Assembly (NCBI GenBank): GCA_044450785.1
Contig: JBIOJM010000080.1
Span: 1 to 31,668, forward strand
Length of the DNA stretch: 31,668 nucleotides
Direction: 5' to 3'
From: JBIOJM01 sp044450785
GTDB taxonomy: Bacteria; Planctomycetota; Planctomycetia; Isosphaerales; Isosphaeraceae
Position 1 is the first letter of the stretch, and each line of letters opens with the position of its first letter. The translations under genes and the position numbers were made by a program. Positions 8,093-16,409 of this stretch are shown here, in pieces. The notes under the pieces are model-generated. The model ran no database searches. It was not told the DNA's origin and saw nothing but the letters and a program-made list of their open reading frames with translations.

Positions 8093-8998
8093 TCAATCGA
8101 CCTGATACCGGACGACGACGGCGGTCACATTGTCGGGCCCGCCTCGGCTGAGGGCCAGGTCCACCAGGCGAGTGCAGGCGTCCTCGGGGTCAGGGTGATG
8201 GTTGAGGACCTCGGCGATCGCGTCGTCGTGAACGGGCTCGGTCAGGCCGTCGGTGCAGAAGAGCAGGGTGTCGCCGTCGAGCACGATGAGCTTGTGGACC
8301 TCGGCGAAGACGCCCTCGGTGGGGCCGCCGATGACGTTGGTAACGACGTTGCGCCGCGGGTGCCGCCTGGCGTCCTCGGGCGAGATCGCGCCTCCGTCGA
8401 CCAGCGCCTGGACGACCGTGTGGTCGCCTGTCAACTGTTCGAGCTCGCCGTCGCGGAGCAGGTAGGCGCGCGAGTCGCCGGCGTGCACGATGAACAAGTC
8501 GGTGGCGGCGCTGTAGGCCATCGTCAGGGTGGTCCCCATGCCGTGGAAGGCGGGATTGTTTCGGGCGCGCTCGATGACGGTCCGATCGGCCCGTTCGAGG
8601 CTCTGGCGAAGCTCGGTCAGGAGAACGTCCTCGTCGCGCCCGCTCAGGTGCAGGAACCATTGGAGCGTGTTCAGGACGAACGCCTCGATGCTCCCGACCG
8701 CCAGAGCACTGGCACGTTCGCCGGCCGCGGCGCCGCCCATGCCGTCGGCGACGACAATCAGGTAACCCTCTTCCTCGGCGAACTGCGTCTTGCCTTCTCC
8801 GGGCAGGCTGGTCTTGCACACGTGCATCGACTTGGAGAGTCTGGCGACCAGGAAATGATCCTCGTTGTTGCCGCGGACCTTGCCGACGTCGGTCAAGCCA
8901 CCGAACTTGATCGCCACCCGAGGCGGGTGGGAATCGGCGATGGCCGCGTACTCACCGGTCGAGTCGTCGAACGCGGGACGAGGCCCTTGGATCGGCAT
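8093..8998 (-). CDS. PP2C-type serine/threonine protein phosphatase
   Basis: The 301-aa soluble protein has the full set of bacterial PP2C (PPM) motifs in order: GKVRGNNEDHF with Asp47, VVADGMGG with Asp85-Gly86, GMGTTL, HAGDSRAYL, TGDHT, FCTDGLT with Asp250 and GGPDNVTAVVV with Asp289. These are the acidic residues that hold the two metal ions. It would dephosphorylate Ser/Thr phosphoproteins as a counterpart of Hanks-type kinases; no kinase gene is next to it. A 30-residue N-terminal extension precedes the domain. The start at 8998 is supported by AGAGGA about 8 nt upstream on the minus strand. A gap of 249 bp separates it from the SGNH hydrolase gene behind it, so it is probably transcribed alone. 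Confidence 0.93.
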   Translation of the reverse strand: MPIQGPRPAFDDSTGEYAAIADSHPPRVAIKFGGLTDVGKVRGNNEDHFLVARLSKSMHVCKTSLPGEGKTQFAEEEGYLIVVADGMGGAAAGERASALAVGSIEAFVLNTLQWFLHLSGRDEDVLLTELRQSLERADRTVIERARNNPAFHGMGTTLTMAYSAATDLFIVHAGDSRAYLLRDGELEQLTGDHTVVQALVDGGAISPEDARRHPRRNVVTNVIGGPTEGVFAEVHKLIVLDGDTLLFCTDGLTEPVHDDAIAEVLNHHPDPEDACTRLVDLALSRGGPDNVTAVVVRYQVD

Positions 8999-9247
8999 GG
9001 TCGCGGTCCTCTTCTTGTCAGTTTGATTCTACTGAATCGAGCAGAGGAGATCCAACCATCACCGGAGCTTCCGCTGTTTTCTGGTCCGGCGTCACGAATG
9101 CCCAGCGCCGACATACTTGATCATCGTCACGGAGCCGGTAAAGACCCGAGTACCCATGGTGAGGACGAAAAGGCCTCCCCCGTGGCCGACAGCCAGGTCG
9201 ACCGGGTGATCGGGCAGCTTCGTCGACGAGACGGGGATTAGATGGTG

Positions 9248-10555
9248 CTATCGACGATCGGTCCCGGTCAGGCGGAGTGCCCAATCCCGGCCGTTGACGA
9301 TCTGGTCCCGGACCAGCTCGCCCATCCGCTGATAGCCCTGGGGCGTGAAGTGGCACTCGTCCGCGAAGAGCGCGCGCGGAAGCTTCTCGAAAACCCGTTG
9401 GACGTCGAGCACGGGAACGCGCCGCCGTTCCGCCCAGTCGACCAGGGCGGCGTTGTACCGTGGCACGGCCCTGCGCCAGGTCGGGTGCTTGCTGAGCTCA
9501 TAGGGCGGCATCCTGTGGGGGCGGGTAAGGAACACGATCGGAATGCCACGCGACTGGGATTCCGTTCGAAATCGATCGAGGTTGGCCAGGTAATCATCGA
9601 TGCTGACGCGCGGATGTGCAAGACCGGCGGGAGCGGCCGGCTTCGCACGCCATCCATTCGCATAGTACATCAACACAAGATAAGCGCGATAGCGAACCAG
9701 GGCGCGCTGGCACCAGACCAGGGGCCAGGGGGGAATTCGGTACGACTTGTCCGGCTGGCCGATGGCCTCGGCCGCATCGTTCCAGCCGAACGAGATCAGG
9801 AGCAGGTCGGGATCGAACTGGTCGACCTCCTGGAGGAAACGCAGGAGGCCCTGATGTGACGAGTAGCCCACCACTCCGGCGTTGATAACCTCGTACCGGC
9901 GACCGGGCGCGGGAGGCTGCTGCGTCAAGAGCTTGTGAAGCTGAGTGGGCCAGCCCCCTTTGGGAGGTCCATCCGTGAGGGAATCGCCGTAGCACATCAC
10001 GCGCACGACGTCGGGCGGCTTGGGCACCTGCACCAGGGGGCCCTTGAAACGCTGGGAGCTATATGGTTTGCGGGGCACTGGACGCCACAGCAGCACCGGG
10101 TCGGGCTCGCGGTTCGTGTCGCCGGTGATCGTCGCCAGTCGCCAATCGTCGTGCGCCGGCCTCCAGACCGTGTGGATCGCCTGGTGATACTTCAAGACGT
10201 GAAGGTCGGTGAGGACCCGGCAGGTCCGCTCGGCGAGGGCCGGCGGAATCAGGATTGCCGCCAGGACGCTGATCATGACCTTGGCTGGCCGGCTCCGCGC
10301 GATCATGACCAACGGTCGCGCAACGGACATTGGCAAGAAGCATGCCCCAAGGTTCAGCCCGAGGAGCGCGCACCAGCCGATGACCAATTCGAATTGATCG
10401 CCGCCGAGAGCCACGATCACGAAGGCCGAGGTGCCAAGCGCACTGGCGAATGTAGCCAGGGTCGCGAGGTCGCGCCTCCCGCGGTATCGCGCCCAAAGCC
10501 AGGGGAAGTTCACGACCGCCAGCCAGAGCACGCATTCCCAGACGGATCGAGCCAT
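9248..10555 (-). CDS. Membrane-anchored SGNH/GDSL hydrolase
   Basis: The 435-aa protein has three or so hydrophobic segments in the first 110 residues followed by an SGNH hydrolase domain. Block I is YGDSLTDG with Ser192, block II contains Gly227 in NAGVVGYSS, block III is GWND with Asn259 and block V is DECHF with Asp399 and His402. All four catalytic-type residues are therefore present. Such proteins typically remove or transfer acetyl groups on surface glycans or lipids. Here the domain is predicted to face the periplasm if the anchor is conventional. The neighbouring acyltransferase-3 and MBOAT genes make a role in glycan acetylation plausible but unproven. It is separated by 203 bp from the upstream membrane protein gene on the same strand. 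Confidence 0.88.
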   Translation of the reverse strand: MARSVWECVLWLAVVNFPWLWARYRGRRDLATLATFASALGTSAFVIVALGGDQFELVIGWCALLGLNLGACFLPMSVARPLVMIARSRPAKVMISVLAAILIPPALAERTCRVLTDLHVLKYHQAIHTVWRPAHDDWRLATITGDTNREPDPVLLWRPVPRKPYSSQRFKGPLVQVPKPPDVVRVMCYGDSLTDGPPKGGWPTQLHKLLTQQPPAPGRRYEVINAGVVGYSSHQGLLRFLQEVDQFDPDLLLISFGWNDAAEAIGQPDKSYRIPPWPLVWCQRALVRYRAYLVLMYYANGWRAKPAAPAGLAHPRVSIDDYLANLDRFRTESQSRGIPIVFLTRPHRMPPYELSKHPTWRRAVPRYNAALVDWAERRRVPVLDVQRVFEKLPRALFADECHFTPQGYQRMGELVRDQIVNGRDWALRLTGTDRR

Positions 10556-10758
10556 ACTCGTTCTCCCGCGATGGGAAAGATGGGGCCCCGAACTTCGGGC
10601 GGTTTGAGGCGGAACAAGCCGTTGCCGGCACGAGGGGGTCGGATGTGACGCGAAACCGGTCAGTACCGGTCTGCGAACTCCTTCGGTCGTTTCCGCTCCG
10701 CGGATTGTTCCGATCCGTCGGTATCTGTCAAGCCGAATGAGAGGTTGTGCTTACCAGA

Positions 10759-13362
10759 TCACCGCTTCCGCTCTTCGGCTGGCCGTGTGCCACTGGCCAT
10801 GCCGGTGCTGGCTGGCGACCGAGCCACCTCCGTGGCGAGCCCGTCGACGGAGATTTTGAGGTCGGCCGCCTGGGGCGAGGCTTCGACATGGCCGACGCGC
10901 GCGAAGGATGGCTCGACCCGAAGGGGTAGATTGGCCCAACTCGATGGCAAGCGATCAGCCGGTACCGCCACTTTCAAGCAGCCGCCGGCGGGAAGGTCCT
11001 GTGGGAGCGGGATCTCTCGGAATGGGTCTGGTTCCCGGGGATCGAGTCCGATCGGCACGAACCGCAGGACGATCGCGCCTGCATTGGCTCCCGCCCACTG
11101 TGATCGCAGGCCGGGGTGCGTCCGTGAAACGGCGTCGAGATGCTCGCGGAAGACCTGGGAGAGAAGGTAGCGAGACGACGTGTTGACCAGCGTCAGATTC
11201 AGGGAGGAGTCGCAACCCGCCCCCTGCCCCGGTGGCAGCACGAGCGGATGGACGGTCACCGCGGGCCGGCGCGCGGGCAACGCCGCCAGACTGACCGCAA
11301 GGTCGGCAACGATGCGGTGGCCGATCGTTGCGCGCGGGCGGCCGGCACGATCGAAGACGACGAGCCGGTAGCTGCCCGGCTGGCCGGGCGTGCGCACGGA
11401 ATAAGCCGGCATGCCGGGCCCGAAGACGTGCTGGTAGAACGCAGGCGTGAGCTTGGATAGGAGCCGGCCTCGGTCGTCGGTCCAGGCCAGGTTTGCCCAA
11501 TCGGATCCGGTGGCGATCGTATCCTCGGTCACCGGCCACGAGCCGGTGATCCAGCAGTCGGGAGGAGCCTCGCGCGGCTCCCGTTCGTGCGGGCCCGAAT
11601 CCAAGAGTTGATCGAGAGTGCGCGCCGGCAGCCGTGCCAGCCCGGCGCCGGCTCGACAGATCAGCCACTCCCCTTGCTCGTCGATCGGCTCGAGCCAGGG
11701 AAGAGCTTCGATCCAGGAATTGGCCGCGAGATAGTCCCGGTGGAAGGCGAGCGCTTCGTACCCGAGCGAGACCACGAACCGCAGCCCCGCCGGGTTGATC
11801 CGCTCGTAAGAGGCCCCCAACAGCCGCAAGTCTCCCTCGAAGAGTGCGAAATCGCTGCCAAGGAGTGTCGCATGCCCGTGCAGCGGCCGCCACTCCAGGC
11901 TGCGAAGTCCCCACCATTGCATAGGATTCGGCTCAGGCGTCGTGAAGACCGCCAGGCGAACCGTCGACGGCTGGCGGGAGAGCCACTCGACCCAGGCCGG
12001 CGGTTCGGGTGCCTTCGTCCATCCGTGAAACGAGCGGGCGGCACGGCACGCGTCGCTGACAACGAGCACGAGCACGGCCAGCGTCAAGGCAACTTGAACC
12101 AGCCGGCGGCGCCGGGTCCTGACAAATTCACTCAGCACGATCGGCGCCAGCACCGAGCCGGCCCCGACGACGAGCAATCCGGCCCGACCATAACAACGAA
12201 AACTTGGCACCACGAAGAACAGCAGCGCCCCAGGCCCTCCCGCCAGGCTCAGGACGGTCCAGATCGTCATCACTCCCAGCACCACCGTGACGAACTGCCG
12301 GTGCCTCAGGTCGACCGCCGTCGCGCGCAGCCGGCTCACTCCGGCGATCAGCACCGCGAACAGCACCGTGTACCCGGGAAAATTCCAGCCCTCATCCATG
12401 AGCGGCGCGGTCGCCTTCCCCCGGACGTCCCTGTAATAAACCTGGTCCAGCGCCGAACCCCGCGGGACCAGGTATTTCCACAGCTCCGAGCCGTAAGCCC
12501 ACGTCTCGTGCCACCCGCGGTGAAAATACTGGCCGCTGCCGGCGATCTCCGAGCTACCGGTCCAGACCGGGAAACACAGAGACCCGCCCAGCAAGAGGAA
12601 TGTCAGTGCCGCCGCAACCGCCGCCGCGCCGTGACCGCGCTCGACTCGACCAGCCAGGATCGCGAGCACGTACCAGGTCCCCAGGCCGGCCATCATGAAG
12701 AAACCCAAATAGAACGAACCCTGGAGAACCAATGCCACGGCAAGGCCCAGCAGCACCCCCCTGCGCCGGCTCGGCTGCTCGAGGAACGCGACGAAAGCCC
12801 AGACCGCCAGCAAGACCCAGCAGAACTTAAATAGGTGAAGATGCCCCAGGATTCGCGTGGCGACCGACTGGTTGAGCGTGATCAGGACGACGGCCGCCGC
12901 GGTCCAGAGCGTCCTGCGGGTGAAGCGCCAGACCAGCCAGGCGGCGATCCAGCCGTTCACGGTCAGGACCGTCAACACCGCCAGATGATACGTGCCCGTC
13001 GCACTGAGGGCGCCGGCCGACAGGGCGGCCAGCAGCATCAGGTCGACCCCCTCGAACAGCCCGGGATGCTTGGCGAACTCGGTCGGGTAAGGATGCCCCA
13101 GCCGGCCGTCGTCACCGACCCGCCACCATTGACCGCCGCACTCGGCGGCGCGCTGGAGTTGATAAGCATACATGGCCGCATCCCCCTGGGGACGAGGCAG
13201 TGGCGCTCCGGCAAGCTGATGTGGGTAATAAGCCGCAAGCGCCAGCACCAGGGGCAGCACCGCGAGCAAAGCGCAGCGCGCCACGCGGGCCCAACCGCTG
13301 CGAGAACGATCGGGCAACATCGCCGGAACACTCGCGTTCCGTTCATTTCTGGTTTCGTCCAC
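10759..13362 (-). CDS. Large polytopic membrane protein with soluble C-terminal domain (GT-C-like, uncertain)
   Basis: The product is about 867 aa. The first 480 residues hold roughly ten or more hydrophobic helices, with an early extracytoplasmic loop containing PRPQGDAAMYAYQL and a TEFAKHPGLFEG segment. About 380 soluble residues with beta-rich character follow. The layout resembles GT-C glycosyltransferases or YfhO-like membrane proteins that use polyprenyl-linked sugars, but I do not recognise a specific family. GTG13362 is preferred because GGGAGG (13372-13377 on the plus coordinate) lies 9 nt upstream. A TTG at 13392 overlapping the stop of the GT2 gene is the alternative (877 aa). Close spacing behind the GT2 glycosyltransferase suggests they work on the same lipid-linked sugar. 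The last few codons overlap a dispersed repeat. Confidence 0.75.
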   Translation of the reverse strand: MDETRNERNASVPAMLPDRSRSGWARVARCALLAVLPLVLALAAYYPHQLAGAPLPRPQGDAAMYAYQLQRAAECGGQWWRVGDDGRLGHPYPTEFAKHPGLFEGVDLMLLAALSAGALSATGTYHLAVLTVLTVNGWIAAWLVWRFTRRTLWTAAAVVLITLNQSVATRILGHLHLFKFCWVLLAVWAFVAFLEQPSRRRGVLLGLAVALVLQGSFYLGFFMMAGLGTWYVLAILAGRVERGHGAAAVAAALTFLLLGGSLCFPVWTGSSEIAGSGQYFHRGWHETWAYGSELWKYLVPRGSALDQVYYRDVRGKATAPLMDEGWNFPGYTVLFAVLIAGVSRLRATAVDLRHRQFVTVVLGVMTIWTVLSLAGGPGALLFFVVPSFRCYGRAGLLVVGAGSVLAPIVLSEFVRTRRRRLVQVALTLAVLVLVVSDACRAARSFHGWTKAPEPPAWVEWLSRQPSTVRLAVFTTPEPNPMQWWGLRSLEWRPLHGHATLLGSDFALFEGDLRLLGASYERINPAGLRFVVSLGYEALAFHRDYLAANSWIEALPWLEPIDEQGEWLICRAGAGLARLPARTLDQLLDSGPHEREPREAPPDCWITGSWPVTEDTIATGSDWANLAWTDDRGRLLSKLTPAFYQHVFGPGMPAYSVRTPGQPGSYRLVVFDRAGRPRATIGHRIVADLAVSLAALPARRPAVTVHPLVLPPGQGAGCDSSLNLTLVNTSSRYLLSQVFREHLDAVSRTHPGLRSQWAGANAGAIVLRFVPIGLDPREPDPFREIPLPQDLPAGGCLKVAVPADRLPSSWANLPLRVEPSFARVGHVEASPQAADLKISVDGLATEVARSPASTGMASGTRPAEERKR
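10787..10807. repeat. Dispersed GTGCCACTGGC element inside the 3' end of a gene
   Basis: This 21-nt segment (begins GTGCCACTGGC, ends GCCGGTG) matches 19 of 21 positions of the hairpin arm at 14982-15002. Read on the minus strand it encodes the STGMASGT part of the C-terminus of the large membrane protein, so a repeat-element arm appears to have become coding sequence. Confidence 0.7.
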
Positions 13363-13371
13363 CCGAGCTTG

Positions 13372-13377
13372 CCTCCC
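13372..13377 (-). promoter_or_regulatory. Ribosome binding site GGGAGG that decides the GTG start at 13362
   Basis: On the minus strand GGGAGG precedes GTG13362 by 9 nt. The alternative TTG13392 has no comparable site of its own and would depend on coupling with the upstream stop codon. Confidence 0.65.
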
Positions 13378-13388
13378 TGCCGAAGCCG

Positions 13389-14456
13389 TCAAGCCGTCTC
13401 CGCTTGTCCCATCGAGTGGACTTCGTGCCGGCCCGGACGCGATCCGGCGCCGGCTGGTCGCACCCCTGCCCGAGAGAAGTGGGGAGGCGGAATCGCCCCG
13501 CTCTCGGCATGGTCAGGCGGGGGAAAGCCGTTTGCCGACCGCAGGATGTACAGCGGGCGTCCCTTCACCTGGTCCAGCGTCCGGCCCAGGTACTCGCTGA
13601 TGATCCCCAGCGTCGCGAGCTGGCAACCGCCGAAGAAGAGCACGCAGATCATCAACGAGGTCCAGCCCGTCACGGTTTGCCCTCCCAGTACTTGCCGGAC
13701 GACGGCCAAAGAGCCGTAAGCAGAGCTGGCCGCCGTGACGATCATGCCAAGGATCGCGACGGACCTCAGAGGATACAAGCTGAACGCCGTCACCCCTTCC
13801 AGGGCCAGCCGTGCGCTTCGTCCGAATGTGAATTTGGGCCGGCCCGCCCACCGCGCGGGGGCGCGAAACGAGACGCTGGTCTGCCGGAACCCCAGCCAGG
13901 GCACGAGCCCGCGAATGAAGCGATGCCGTTCGGGCAGCCCATTGAGTGCATCGAGCGGTTCCCGCGCCATCAACCGGAAGTCCGCGCTCCCGGGCTCGAT
14001 CGGAAACCCCGTCAGCGCCCGGAAAACCCAGTAAAACGCCCGCGACGATAGCTTCTTGCCGAACGAGCCATCCTCGGTTTCGAGGCGAACCGTGTTCACC
14101 ACCTCATAACCGGCCTCCCAGCACTCGAGCAGGCGGGGGATCAGACTCGGAGGATGCTGCAAATCCCCGTCCATCATGATCACGGCGTCCCCCGCCGCGA
14201 AGGCTAGCCCGGCCGAGATCGCCCCCTGGTGCCCGAAGTTTCGAGACATCACCAGGTAACGGACCCGGTCGTCCTCAACCCGCAGGTCCGCCAATACCTT
14301 GTCCGTCTCGTCAGTGCTGCCATCGTTCACGAATATGAACTCACATTGATATGGCAGTGCATCGCAGACATTCCTCAGCTCGCGGTGCAGCTTGGCCAGG
14401 CAGGGAGCCTCGTTGTATGCGGGGATGACAATCGATACCGTCGGTGTTTCCGCCAT
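13389..14456 (-). CDS. GT2 glycosyltransferase, polyprenyl-phosphate sugar synthase type (GtrB/ArnC-like)
   Basis: The 355-aa protein begins with a GT-A domain: SIVIPAYNE at 8-16, VNDGSTDET with Asp45, and the metal-binding MMDGDLQHPP with Asp96 and Asp98. It continues with GSADFRLM and a ..ERHRFIRGL.. helix. Two strong transmembrane helices lie at about 240-310, ending in the family-typical ISEYLGRTLDQVKGRPLYI. This is the architecture of enzymes that load a sugar onto undecaprenyl or dolichyl-type phosphate. The proline-rich tail of about 40 residues is extra. ATG14456 is chosen over an upstream in-frame ATG at 14564 because AGGGAG lies 8 nt upstream and the domain begins at once. It is followed at 26 bp by the large membrane protein gene, the likely user of its lipid-linked sugar. 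Confidence 0.93.
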   Translation of the reverse strand: MAETPTVSIVIPAYNEAPCLAKLHRELRNVCDALPYQCEFIFVNDGSTDETDKVLADLRVEDDRVRYLVMSRNFGHQGAISAGLAFAAGDAVIMMDGDLQHPPSLIPRLLECWEAGYEVVNTVRLETEDGSFGKKLSSRAFYWVFRALTGFPIEPGSADFRLMAREPLDALNGLPERHRFIRGLVPWLGFRQTSVSFRAPARWAGRPKFTFGRSARLALEGVTAFSLYPLRSVAILGMIVTAASSAYGSLAVVRQVLGGQTVTGWTSLMICVLFFGGCQLATLGIISEYLGRTLDQVKGRPLYILRSANGFPPPDHAESGAIPPPHFSRAGVRPAGAGSRPGRHEVHSMGQAETA

Positions 14457-14757
14457 CAACACCACTCCCTTCCTCGCCCGCGCGTGTCCAGCCGGTCCCG
14501 CCTTCCTCATTCGACTGCGGTGCGCCCTGGCCCCTGCTAGGCGTTCGACGCACGAAGAACGCACTCAGTCGTGATCCGCGACGGTCTGAGATCTGCCTGG
14601 AGAGAGGACATGCACCTGGCGCCGAGCGCGATCGTCGCCGCTGATCGTGGCGAAGCAGCAACGTTGCCGGAGCCGACCCTTGTCGTGTCCGGCCGGCCAC
14701 GGCGCTTTGGATTCCTTAACAGAAGGGTGGAGATTCCGCAACGTCACTTACGTCAGC
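14457..14757. other. Gene-free spacer, left third
   Basis: About 300 bp upstream of the GT2 gene. It should contain the minus-strand promoter of the GT2/membrane-protein pair, but no boxes stand out. Short open frames on both strands have no coding character that I recognise. Confidence 0.5.
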
Positions 14758-14945
14758 TAAGTGGTCCATTTCACAGGTGACACCAGTGCCAACGCAGCCC
14801 GCGGAGCGGGCGACATTGCAGTAGCCTGGAGGCGTGAGCCCCAGGTCCGCGGTGACACCAGTGGCAACGCAGCCCGCGAAGCGGGCGACATTGCAGTAGC
14901 GTGGAGGCGTGAGCCCAGGTTCGTAGTGTGAAAAGGGACCACTAA
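14758..14945. mobile_element. MITE-like element: imperfect terminal inverted repeats around two 75-bp tandem copies
   Basis: The left end (14758-14775, TAAGTGGTCCATTTCACA) and the reverse complement of the right end (14927-14945, TTAGTGGTCCCTTTTCACA) form an imperfect 18/19-bp inverted repeat. They enclose two tandem 75-bp units starting GGTGACACCAGTG at 14776 and 14851, which differ at only a few positions. There is no transposase inside. I did not find a clear target-site duplication. The element may be a non-autonomous transposon relic or a structured repeat of another kind. Confidence 0.65.
14776..14924. repeat. 75-bp tandem duplication
   Basis: Unit 1 spans 14776-14850 and unit 2 spans 14851-14924. 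Both contain CAACGCAGCCCGC, a small GCCCGC/GCGGGC stem, GACATTGCAGTAGC and GGAGGCGTGAGCCC. Only scattered substitutions and one length difference separate them. Confidence 0.9.
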
Positions 14946-15089
14946 GGAACGGGCCCGAAATAACTTCCCGACTTCGTATGTGTGCCACTGGCTATGCCAG
15001 TGTCCCCATGCTTGGGCGGGCACTGGCAGAGCCAGTGGCACCCGGAAAACCAGAGGACCTTAATCGGGAAGTTATTTCCGACCTGTTCC
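14946..15089. repeat. Nested palindromic element with 26-nt outer and 21-nt inner arms
   Basis: The outer arms are 14946-14971 and 15064-15089. They pair with three mismatches and share the core GAAATAACTTCCCGA. The inner arms are 14982-15002 and 15021-15041. They pair with one mismatch around an 18-nt loop and begin GTGCCACTGGCT. The element starts directly after the preceding one ends. There is no coding sequence inside. A variant of the inner arm occurs at 10787-10807, so it belongs to a dispersed family. Confidence 0.85.
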
Positions 15090-15114
15090 CAACGCGGCTG
15101 ATCCGCAACAGGTC

Positions 15115-15216
15115 GTAGGGTGGGTCGAAACGATGCTTTGCATCGTGAGGCCCACCGATCGCCACGGCTCTCCCGGTGGGCCTCGCCGCGACGAGTCGCG
15201 GCTCGACCCACCCTAC
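15115..15216. repeat. Cloverleaf-like palindrome
   Basis: A perfect 14-bp outer stem (GTAGGGTGGGTCGA at 15115-15128 with TCGACCCACCCTAC at 15203-15216) encloses three hairpins. They are CGATGC/GCATCG (15131-15136 with 15140-15145), an 11-bp GAGGCCCACCG/CGGTGGGCCTC stem (15147-15157 with 15174-15184) and CCGCGA/TCGCGG (15186-15191 with 15196-15201). Both strands fold equally well, so direction is unknown. It could be a REP-like mobile palindrome, a cruciform or a structured RNA; it is not a tRNA (no anticodon or T-loop features seen). Confidence 0.85.
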
Positions 15217-15287
15217 TCATCGCTTCTGCGGGAACCACTCCCGCCCAAAGATGCGCGCACGGCGCAGAGAACGTACGGAGCTAGAAT

Positions 15288-16379
15288 CTAAGCCACGATG
15301 GGGAAGACCTCCGGGCGCCGCCGATAGGACGCGTGCGGGGAGTAGAGCCAGGTCGGCCACCGCTCGTCATCGGAGAGATCCGACGCGAGCGACTTTTCGG
15401 CCACCTTCTCGGCCACGACGAACAGCTCAGGGCCGAAGACTTCGAGTTCCTCACTCGTGTCGCCGCGCTGCTTGAGGAGGGCCCAGAGGTCGACTTCGTG
15501 CCTGGTCATCAGGAACGAGTTCGTCGAAAACCGCCGCGGGGCGAAGCCGCAGCACCGGACGAGCCTGGCCACCTCATCGAGGGTCCACTCGCGATTATGA
15601 CGCTCGTAGATCGCCGTCGGCTTGAGGACGTTTTCGGAGGCCGGGTTCAGCCCGTTCAGGATCGCGACGACGCGACTGAAGGCCGCCGCGTTCGGGGTGT
15701 TGATGACGAGATGTCCGCCGGGCTCGAGGACCCGGTTGAACTCGAGGAATGTCCAGACGGGATCGACGATCAAGTGCTCGAGACAGTCGCAGAAGATCAG
15801 GGTGCCGAACGACGCGTCCTGGAACGGCAACCGATCCTTGTCGCACTCGAAGTGCCCGCAGGCGATCGTGTCGCCGTCGATCGTGAGGTTTGGCTCAGCC
15901 CTCTCCGCGACCGAGTAAGGAAGCAACTCGGGGAGATAGGCGCGAACGCATGGATAGAGGATCCCCGCGCCCGAGGCGACGTCGAGGGTCGGAGCGCGAA
16001 AGCCGATCCCGCTCAGGACCGTGTTGGCGAAGATGCCATAGAGGCGGGGGCTGCTGGCGTCGATGTAATCCTTCCGCGCGGCGGCTCCGCATCGATACGT
16101 ATCGCTGACATGAATGCATGCCAAGAATTGCTCCTGGCTCACGCCGATCCTGGCCCGGTCGATATGCGTCATGCCCGCGGCTTCGCCCGACTTTCTCCGA
16201 CCCCTGGTCCTCCCGATCAAGCATGCCTTCAGGAGTCGTTTCACCCTCCTCAAGAAGGAACGCCCCTGGAGGCGGGATGTCTCGAGGCGGAGTCCGAGGT
16301 CCCTTTTTCGGGGAGGGCCAGTCGGCGTTGACCTGGGATGGCGACCCGACCGATCCGACTGGGCCGTGCTGGGCGACAT
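15288..16379 (-). CDS. SAM-dependent class I methyltransferase
   Basis: The 363-aa protein carries a Rossmann-type methyltransferase domain at about 110-260. Motif I is TLDVASGAG at 131-139. The acidic/aromatic FCDCLEHL at 196-203 and EPGGHLVINTPN follow, as in Methyltransf_11/23 enzymes that often act on sugars, lipids or quinones. The 70-residue N-terminus is basic and Arg-rich, and could mark a membrane-surface or unstructured leader. AAAGGAGGA about 7 nt upstream of ATG16379 strongly supports this start over the internal ATG16175. It lies 30 bp behind the acyltransferase-3 gene on the same strand, so both are probably one transcript. Methylation of the same surface glycan is a reasonable inference, not a demonstrated role. 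Confidence 0.88.
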   Translation of the reverse strand: MSPSTAQSDRSGRHPRSTPTGPPRKRDLGLRLETSRLQGRSFLRRVKRLLKACLIGRTRGRRKSGEAAGMTHIDRARIGVSQEQFLACIHVSDTYRCGAAARKDYIDASSPRLYGIFANTVLSGIGFRAPTLDVASGAGILYPCVRAYLPELLPYSVAERAEPNLTIDGDTIACGHFECDKDRLPFQDASFGTLIFCDCLEHLIVDPVWTFLEFNRVLEPGGHLVINTPNAAAFSRVVAILNGLNPASENVLKPTAIYERHNREWTLDEVARLVRCCGFAPRRFSTNSFLMTRHEVDLWALLKQRGDTSEELEVFGPELFVVAEKVAEKSLASDLSDDERWPTWLYSPHASYRRRPEVFPIVA

Positions 16380-16409
16380 GAGCGTGTCCTCCTTTGGTCC
16401 GACTTCCCT

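Noticed and set aside
11587..12834. 415-aa open frame on the plus strand
   Set aside because: It is antisense to the large membrane protein, with Arg/Gln/Pro-rich composition typical of shadow frames.
15115..15216. tRNA gene
   Set aside because: The cloverleaf shape is similar, but stem lengths, the absence of T-loop consensus and the perfect 14-bp closing stem do not fit.
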